Source: Lysobacterales bacterium
GTDB taxonomy: Bacteria > Pseudomonadota > Gammaproteobacteria > Xanthomonadales > Xanthomonadaceae
Length of the DNA stretch: 55,079 bases
Direction: 5' to 3'
Assembly: GCA_015655355.1 (NCBI GenBank)
Contig: JAATFG010000051.1
Location: forward strand, 1-55,079
The notes beneath the pieces were generated by a model, which was not told the origin of the DNA, made no database searches, and was given only the letters and a program-made list of their open reading frames with translations. Below are positions 49,527-55,079 of the stretch, piece by piece; position 1 is the first letter of the stretch; the number at the start of each line of letters is the position of its first letter. Position numbers and translations under genes: made by a program.

Positions 49527-52500
49527 ATGAACATCACCGAGCTTTCGATCCGCCGGCCCGTCACCACGATCATGCTGTTCGTGTCGATGGTGGTGATCGG
49601 CCTGATCGCCGCGTTCCGCCTGCCGCTGGAGTCGGACCCGGAAGCGACGATCCCGTACTTCTTCGTCTCGCTGCCGTATGCCGGCTCGACCCCGGAGGAA
49701 GTGGAGAAGGAAATCCTGCGCCCGGTCGAGGAGGCGATCTCGACGATGTCGGGCATTTCCTCGATGAACGCCCGCGCCAATGCCGATGGTGGCCAGATCC
49801 AGGTGCAGTTCTCCGACTGGGGCCGCGACATCGCCATCGCCGCCTCGCAGGCGCGCGAGCTGATCGACGCGGTCAAGTCGGATTTGCCCAGCGACCTGCG
49901 CCGCTACTACGTGCAGCGCTGGAGCACGTCGGACCAGGAATCGATCGACCTGCGCCTGACCAGCAGTGACGACCTGACCACGCGCGCCGACCTGATCGAG
50001 CGCAACATCAAACAGCCGCTGGAGCGCCTGCCGGGCGTGGCCCGCGTCGAGCTCGAAGGCGTCGCCGATCCCGAAGTGCTGGTGGCGCTGGACAAGAACC
50101 GGCTCAGCGCGCAGGGCATCGCGCTCAACGACCTGGTGACGAAGCTGCAGGCGGCGAATTTCTCGGTATCCGCCGGCGAAATCACCGAGGATGGCCGGCG
50201 CCTGCGCGTGCAGCCGAAGGGCGAGCTCGTCAACGTGCAAGCCCTGCGCGACCTGCCGATCGACGCCAAGGGCACGCACCTGTCCGACGTGGCCACGATC
50301 AACCAGCAGCCGCAGCGCATGGACTACGTGCGGCGCATGGACGGCAAGCCCAGCGTCGGCATCGACATCTACAAGGAGCAATCGGCCAACGTGGTCGATC
50401 TTTCCCGCGCGGTGCGCGCCGAAGTGGACAAGCTCCAGCGCGACCCGGCGATGCACGGCATCGGCATCGAGGTCGTCGACGACCAGGGCAAGCAGGTCAT
50501 CGAATCGTTGGCGGCGCTGGCCGAGGCCGGCGGGGTCGGCCTGGTGCTGTCGGTGGTGGTGCTGTTCGCGTTCCTGCGCCATTGGCCGTCGACGCTGATG
50601 GTGTCGCTGGCGATTCCGATCTGCTTCATCATGACCCTCGGCTTCATGTATTTCGCCGGCATCACCTTGAACATGTTGTCGATGATGGGCCTGCTGCTGG
50701 CGGTCGGCATGCTGGTCGACAATGCGGTGGTCGTGGTCGAATCGATCTACCAGGAGCGCGAGAAGTACCCGAACCAGCCATGGCTGGCCTCGGTGGTCGG
50801 CACCCGCCACGTGGCGATCGCGCTGTCCGCCGGCACGCTGTGCCACTGCGTGGTGTTCCTGCCGATGATGTTCGGCGAGAAGAACATCATCACCATCTAC
50901 CTGACCCAGCTGGCGGTGACGATCTCGGTGTCGCTGCTGTCCTCGTGGCTGGTGGCGATCAGCCTGATCCCGATGGTTTCGGCGCGGCTGCAGACGCCGC
51001 CGGCGCTGAAGTCGCCGCTGATCGGCGCGATCCAGCAGCGCTATGCGAAAACCTTGCACTGGATTCTCGAGCATCGCGGCTGGAGCGTGGCCGGCATCCT
51101 CGCCATCAGCCTCGTCAGCCTCTACCCGATGACCCATACCAAGGGCGGCGGCGATGACGACGATGCCAGCCGCATCAACATCTTCTACCAGTGGCGCGGC
51201 GCGTACTCGAAAGAACAGATGGGCAACGAAGTGGCCAAGGTCGAGGCCTTCGCCAACGCGCACCGCAAGGATTTCCATATCCGCAACATCTACAGCCGCT
51301 ACAGCGAAACCGGCTGGGCGCAGACCCGCCTGTACCTGGACAAGGACGTCACCAAGCGCGAACAGAGCGACAAGATCAAGGAAGAAGTGCGCAAGGGCCT
51401 GCCGAAATCCGCGCTGGCCAACCTCGGCATCGGCTGGGTCGACGGGCAGAGCGACACCACCGGCGTCAGCTTCCAGTTGGTCGGCGATTCGGCGCAGGTG
51501 CTGAAAGACCTGGCCGACGAAGTGATCCCGGTGCTGTCGAAGGACCCGAAGCTGCACGACGTGCGCGTCGACACCGGCGACGCCAACACCGAATTGCAGG
51601 TGACGGTCGACCGCGAGCGCGCGGCCAGCTACGGCTACACCGTGCAGCAGGTGGCGCAGTTCATCGGCATGGCCTTGCGCGGTTCGTCGATGCGCGATTT
51701 CCACCGCGGCAACCAGGAAATCCCGGTCAACGTGCGCTTCGCCGGTTCCGACGACTACAGCATCGACGACTTGAGCGGCTTCATGGTGCGTACTTCGAGC
51801 GGGGCCAGCGTGCCGCTGATGGCGCTGGTCGACGTCAACACCTCGCCGTCGGCCAGTTCGATCAACCGCCTCAACCGGCAGACCATGCTTAAGGTGCAGG
51901 CCGGCCTTGCCAAGGGCGTGGCCGAAGCCGATGCGCGCAAGGACATCGAGAACACGTTGTCGAAGATGCAGTTCCCGCCCGGCTACAGCTACACCTTCGC
52001 CGGCATGGGCTTCAACATCAACTTCGACGGGCAGAAGCAGATGCTGGGCAACATCAACATCGCGCTGGTGTTGATGTTCGTGATCATGGCCGCGGTGTTC
52101 GAGTCGCTGCTGTTCCCGCTGGCGATCATGTCCTGCGTGCTGTTCTCGATCTACGGCGTGTTCTGGATGCTGTGGCTCACCGGCACCGAGTTCAACATCA
52201 TGGCCATCATCGGCGTGCTGGTGCTGATGGGCGTGGTGGTCAACAACGGCATCGTGATGATCGAGCACATCAACAACCTGCGACGGCGCGGCGTGCCGCG
52301 CACCCAGGCGCTGGTCGACGGCAGCCGCGAGCGCCTGCGTCCGATCATGATGACGATGGGCACCGCGATCCTGGCGATGATCCCGCTGGCGATCGAGCGC
52401 AACACCGGCGGCGACAGCATTCCGTATTTCCCGATGGCGCGCGCCATCGCCGGTGGCCTCGCGTTCTCGACCGTGGTGAGTTTGCTGTTCTTGCCGACGA

Positions 52501-52592
52501 TCTATGCGATCCTTGACGACATCCGTATCGGTGCGCGGCGGCTGGTGCGCAAGGCGCGTGGCATGTCGGAGCAGTTGCCGGCTTCGGCATGA
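49527..52592 (+). CDS. RND efflux pump with altered proton-relay residues
   Basis: A 1021-residue transporter of normal RND length that begins MNITELSIRRPVTTIMLF. At the TM4 relay position it reads LVDNAVVVVESI (Asp398-Asn399) in place of Asp-Asp, and in the TM10 motif VVVNNGIVMIEHI it has Asn where AcrB has the essential Lys. These replacements are also seen in some other RND branches, so they may reflect a different relay and not loss. Together with the preceding pump and one adaptor it recalls MdtABC, where two different RND proteins form a mixed trimer. No outer-membrane channel gene is present. Confidence 0.9.
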   Translation: MNITELSIRRPVTTIMLFVSMVVIGLIAAFRLPLESDPEATIPYFFVSLPYAGSTPEEVEKEILRPVEEAISTMSGISSMNARANADGGQIQVQFSDWGRDIAIAASQARELIDAVKSDLPSDLRRYYVQRWSTSDQESIDLRLTSSDDLTTRADLIERNIKQPLERLPGVARVELEGVADPEVLVALDKNRLSAQGIALNDLVTKLQAANFSVSAGEITEDGRRLRVQPKGELVNVQALRDLPIDAKGTHLSDVATINQQPQRMDYVRRMDGKPSVGIDIYKEQSANVVDLSRAVRAEVDKLQRDPAMHGIGIEVVDDQGKQVIESLAALAEAGGVGLVLSVVVLFAFLRHWPSTLMVSLAIPICFIMTLGFMYFAGITLNMLSMMGLLLAVGMLVDNAVVVVESIYQEREKYPNQPWLASVVGTRHVAIALSAGTLCHCVVFLPMMFGEKNIITIYLTQLAVTISVSLLSSWLVAISLIPMVSARLQTPPALKSPLIGAIQQRYAKTLHWILEHRGWSVAGILAISLVSLYPMTHTKGGGDDDDASRINIFYQWRGAYSKEQMGNEVAKVEAFANAHRKDFHIRNIYSRYSETGWAQTRLYLDKDVTKREQSDKIKEEVRKGLPKSALANLGIGWVDGQSDTTGVSFQLVGDSAQVLKDLADEVIPVLSKDPKLHDVRVDTGDANTELQVTVDRERAASYGYTVQQVAQFIGMALRGSSMRDFHRGNQEIPVNVRFAGSDDYSIDDLSGFMVRTSSGASVPLMALVDVNTSPSASSINRLNRQTMLKVQAGLAKGVAEADARKDIENTLSKMQFPPGYSYTFAGMGFNINFDGQKQMLGNINIALVLMFVIMAAVFESLLFPLAIMSCVLFSIYGVFWMLWLTGTEFNIMAIIGVLVLMGVVVNNGIVMIEHINNLRRRGVPRTQALVDGSRERLRPIMMTMGTAILAMIPLAIERNTGGDSIPYFPMARAIAGGLAFSTVVSLLFLPTIYAILDDIRIGARRLVRKARGMSEQLPASA

Positions 52593-52642
52593 CCTGGATC
52601 GAGGATCTCTCTGCTCGAATTAGATAGTTCAAGGAGTCGCGC

Positions 52643-53389
52643 ATGAAGTTCGCTGGCCAGCGGTTTCTCGTCCTCTATTCCGGCGCATTGACGGCGTTGG
52701 TCGTCGCTGCGTTGCTTTGTGGCTTCGTGCGGACGCCAAGCAAGCTCACGCTGCAAGAGCTGGACGTGCAGCGCATCAACCTGCGCGAACCGGATGGCAC
52801 CCTGCGATTGGTGATTTCCGATGCAGCCAAGACACCGGGCATCTACATCGAGGGCAAGGAATATCCACATCCGTCGCGGCGGACGGCCGGCATGGTTTTC
52901 CTCAATGACGAGGGTACCGAGAATGGCGGGCTGAGCTTTGGCGGCGAAAAGACCCGGGAAGGCAAATTTTCTTCAGGCCACCTTTCGTTCGATGACTACG
53001 AGCAGGACCAGACCTTGGTGCTGGAATCGGAGCAAGCCGGGAACCAGCATGTCTCCAAAATGGAAATCAGGGACGTTCCCGATTATCCGATCACGGATTT
53101 GCTCGGTGCATTCGCGGCCAACAAGCAGCTTCCGCCGGATCAGCTGCAGGAAAAAGTGAAGGCCTTCTTCGCCGAACGCGGACAACCGAAGTCGCGCATG
53201 TTGATCGAGCGGGGTGGTAACGACGGGAAGGGAGGGCATGACGACAGCGTGATGTTCGCACTAAGCGATGCGCAGGGGCATCCGCGCATCGTCATGCGCG
53301 TGGAAACCGATGGCACGCCTTCGCTGAAGATGCTCGACGAACACGGCAAGGTGGTGGGCGAACTGGTGCCAAAGGCGCCGCAGCCTTGA
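52643..53389 (+). CDS. Membrane-anchored hypothetical protein
   Basis: A 248-residue protein I do not recognise. A single N-terminal helix (about 7-29, FLVLYSGALTALVVAALLCG) anchors a hydrophilic domain. That domain is rich in beta-strands with repeated R-L-V-I-S-D / G-I-Y-I-E / G-M-V-F-L-N-D-E-G patterns, returning near the C-terminus as RIVMRVETDGTPSLKMLDEH. AAGGAG lies 8 bases before the ATG. GC at third positions is lower than in the RND genes just upstream. It lies 50 bases after the last pump, so it may or may not be in the same transcript. Confidence 0.6.
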   Translation: MKFAGQRFLVLYSGALTALVVAALLCGFVRTPSKLTLQELDVQRINLREPDGTLRLVISDAAKTPGIYIEGKEYPHPSRRTAGMVFLNDEGTENGGLSFGGEKTREGKFSSGHLSFDDYEQDQTLVLESEQAGNQHVSKMEIRDVPDYPITDLLGAFAANKQLPPDQLQEKVKAFFAERGQPKSRMLIERGGNDGKGGHDDSVMFALSDAQGHPRIVMRVETDGTPSLKMLDEHGKVVGELVPKAPQP

Positions 53390-53441
53390 TCATGGGGTTG
53401 TTGGCGACGCTGAAATCCGGTGTCGCTGCATGCCCCCCGTT

Positions 53442-54644
53442 TCAATGCGCCAATTTGCCGAAGATGCGGATGCCGGCCAGCCATAGCCCGGTGCCGCTCC
53501 CCAGGTTTGTCAGCAAAAACACCAGCAGCACGCGCGTCACCCGGTTGCGGTACCAGCCGCCAAGCGATTGCGCGTCGTTGCGCAATGACAGGAAGTCCGC
53601 ATACGCCGGTTTGCGGAAGCGCACGTCGACCAGCGCGGCGAACGCGCCGGTCGGAATGCTCAGGCGGAACGGCTTGAATGGCGCGACCACGGCCGAGGTG
53701 ATGATCGCCAACGGATGTGCGCCGGCGATCAGGCTGCCGAGCGCGGCCAAGCCGCCGGTGTACAACGCGTACACGCCGAGCAGATCCAGGCCGACGCCGA
53801 TGCCGCCGCGATGCACGCCGTAGCCGATGCCGCAGACGATGATCGCGAGGATCGCCAGCGAGAACCACGGCATGTTCGATTTCGGCTTGACGTATTCGAG
53901 CCTTTCGCGCAGCGTCGCCGGCGCTTCGGTGTCGTTTTGCAGATGCTGCGCAAGACCGGCCAGATGCCCGGCGCCGACCACGGCCAATACGCTCTTCGCC
54001 GTTTCGTTCTTTTCCTCGCGCAGGCGCGTGGCCATGTATTGGTCGCGCTCGGCGATGATCGCCGCGTACAGCTGCGGGCTTTCGCCGGCGAACTCGCTGA
54101 AACTCGCTTCGAGCATGTCGCCCTGCTTGAGCTTCTCGATGTCCGCTTCGCCGACTTCTTCGGAGGCGAACAAACCGGCGACCAGGCCGCCGCCGAGCTT
54201 CAGCTTGCCGATCCAGCCGAGCTTGCCCGAAGCGCGGCGGAAAGTGAGGCCGACGTCGCGGTCGATCAATTGCAGCGGCAGGCCTTTCTCTTTCGCCAGT
54301 TGCGCGGCGCGCTTGAGTTCCGCGCCCGGTTCGATGCCGATCTGCTCGGCGAGGCGGCGCTGGTACGCGGCCAGCGCGAGGTTTGCCGCGAACAGGGCGA
54401 CGCGGCCGTTGCGGATCACCTGCACCAGGTCGAGTTTCGCCAGCGCGTCCGGATCGGTCAGCGCCTGCAGGCGCTGCGGATCGAGTTCGACCGCGACGGC
54501 ATCGAACGCGCCGCTGGCGATCGCGTTCTCGACGGCTTCGACGCTTTGCTTGCTGACGTGCGCGGTGCCGAGCAGGGTGTAGCGGACGCCGTCGCGTTCG
54601 ACGACGCGTTGTGGTTGTTCGGCGGAAGGAGGCGTGTCGGTCAT
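53442..54644 (-). CDS. TraB/PrgY-family membrane protein
   Basis: A 400-residue protein with an N-terminal TraB domain: YTLLGTAHVSKQSVEAVENA holds the GTAHVS motif, AVELDPQRL a conserved Glu, LIDRDVGLTFRR and VVGAGHLAGL the late Gly-His. The C-terminal third has several transmembrane helices (SLAILAIIVCGIGYGV, LLGVYALYTGGLAALGSLIA, LVFLLTNLGSGTGLWLAGI). Family members include Enterococcus TraB/PrgY, which curb pheromone activity, and Tiki-like metalloproteases. Peptidase activity is plausible but unproven. Its start overlaps the stop of the upstream acetyltransferase gene (ATGA). Confidence 0.85.
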   Translation of the reverse strand: MTDTPPSAEQPQRVVERDGVRYTLLGTAHVSKQSVEAVENAIASGAFDAVAVELDPQRLQALTDPDALAKLDLVQVIRNGRVALFAANLALAAYQRRLAEQIGIEPGAELKRAAQLAKEKGLPLQLIDRDVGLTFRRASGKLGWIGKLKLGGGLVAGLFASEEVGEADIEKLKQGDMLEASFSEFAGESPQLYAAIIAERDQYMATRLREEKNETAKSVLAVVGAGHLAGLAQHLQNDTEAPATLRERLEYVKPKSNMPWFSLAILAIIVCGIGYGVHRGGIGVGLDLLGVYALYTGGLAALGSLIAGAHPLAIITSAVVAPFKPFRLSIPTGAFAALVDVRFRKPAYADFLSLRNDAQSLGGWYRNRVTRVLLVFLLTNLGSGTGLWLAGIRIFGKLAH

Positions 54645-55079
54645 TTCTTCGATTCAAGTGGAGGTTGCGCATTGCCCGCGCCGAGCGCGCGCTGCATGAA
54701 AACCGTGTCCAGCCAGCGCCCGTGCTTCCAGGCGATGCCGGGCATCGTGGCGAGGTGGACGAAGCCGAAGCGCTCGTGCAGTTTGATCGACGCGGTGTTC
54801 GCCGCTTCGCCGATCACCGCGATCATCTGCCGGTAGCCGCGGTTTTCGCAGGCGTCGATCAAGGCCTGCATCAGTGTCGAACCGATGCCGTGGCCATGCG
54901 CATCGTGCGCGACGTACACCGAATTCTCGACCACCCACTGGTACGCGGTGCGCGAGCGGAAGCTGCTCGCATACGCGTAGCCGACGACCTTGCCATCAAG
55001 TTCCGCCACCAGATACGGAAAGCCGCCGGCCAGCACGTTGCGCATGCGCTGCAGCATTTCCGCCGCATCCGGCGCTGCG
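54641..55079 (-). CDS. Phosphinothricin-type GNAT acetyltransferase, N-terminus beyond the window
   Basis: The visible 146 codons cover most of a Pat-like GNAT enzyme: FPYLVAELDGKVVGYAYASSF, YQWVVENSVYVAHDAHGHGI with the acetyl-CoA loop H-x-x-G-x-G-x-x-L, NRGYRQMIAVIGEAANTASI and KLHERFGFVHLATMPG. The frame stays open to the window edge (APDAAEM before the first internal Met), so the start, probably about 25-30 residues further, is missing. The acceptor substrate is unknown; related enzymes acetylate phosphinothricin, methionine sulfoximine or similar compounds. Confidence 0.85.
   Translation of the reverse strand, partial: AAPDAAEMLQRMRNVLAGGFPYLVAELDGKVVGYAYASSFRSRTAYQWVVENSVYVAHDAHGHGIGSTLMQALIDACENRGYRQMIAVIGEAANTASIKLHERFGFVHLATMPGIAWKHGRWLDTVFMQRALGAGNAQPPLESKK

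Noticed and set aside
45840-52268. A 2142-codon open frame on the minus strand across the two RND pump genes
   Set aside because: It is the antisense shadow of G/C-rich codons: rich in His, Arg, Asp, Gln and Ala with no domains, no ribosome-binding site, and fully covered by two clearly real pump genes.

Overview
The window reads as a chromosomal stretch of a high-GC gammaproteobacterium of the Xanthomonadaceae/Lysobacteraceae type. The reasons are the bacterial kynurenine-route genes (haaO-kynU-kmo) next to sbcB, the large 180-kDa-class NAD-glutamate dehydrogenase, the divergent rne/rluC pair, class III PHA synthase genes, a Clp/CRP-type box near a Flp pilin gene, and dispersed short palindromes of the sort common in xanthomonads. 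This placement is inferred from gene content; no rRNA or tRNA gene is present to confirm it. Codon third positions are strongly G/C, so nearly every gene casts long open frames on the other strand. Those shadows were discarded.

Layout. 1-2.2 kb: the edge of a Flp/Tad pilus locus (prepilin-peptidase start, Flp pilin), a 620-bp intergenic region with a near-perfect Clp/CRP box, a GacA-type response regulator and a BrnT/BrnA toxin-antitoxin pair. 2.2-6.6 kb: a MexAB-like RND efflux pair without an outer-membrane gene. 6.8-15 kb: gdhB-nadK, a secreted hypothetical protein, a 5'-nucleotidase and a spermidine-synthase-like protein. 15-24.5 kb (minus strand): DUF2939 and DUF2461 proteins, haaO-kynU-kmo-sbcB overlapping by 4 bases at each junction, carbonic anhydrase, a PaiB-like flavoprotein, two small proteins and a frameshifted asnS. 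24.5-31.6 kb (plus strand): iscA, a small basic protein, rlmD-CYTH-nagZ-hpt-mtnP, a cold-shock gene and an AidB-like acyl-CoA dehydrogenase. 31.6-36.7 kb: a PgaB-like deacetylase with a degenerate active site, a broken small gene, a Nudix hydrolase, a GNAT enzyme, phaE-phaC, pspC and a membrane protein. 36.8-43.7 kb: rne/rluC, a TonB-like lipoprotein, a DUF6624-like protein, phhB and nfuA. 43.8-55 kb: two c-type cytochromes, a three-gene RND locus (one adaptor, two different pumps), a membrane-anchored hypothetical protein, a TraB-family protein and a truncated acetyltransferase.

Functional threads. NAD metabolism recurs: the kynurenine branch yields 3-hydroxyanthranilate and then the quinolinate precursor for NAD, nadK turns NAD into NADP, and gdhB consumes NAD. 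Fe-S biogenesis (iscA, nfuA) and salvage/recycling (nagZ, hpt, mtnP, 5'-nucleotidase) are also present. Most of the window is conserved housekeeping DNA. I see no prophage, CRISPR array, IS element or recognisable new defence system.

The observations most worth a second look are a PhaE subunit with a histone-H1/PhaF-like basic tail, a PgaB-like deacetylase lacking two metal ligands, a tandem RND pair in which one pump lacks the usual proton-relay residues, two single-base frameshifts (asnS and a small gene at 32.6-32.8 kb), two apparently leaderless genes, and the Clp box between the pilin gene and gacA.
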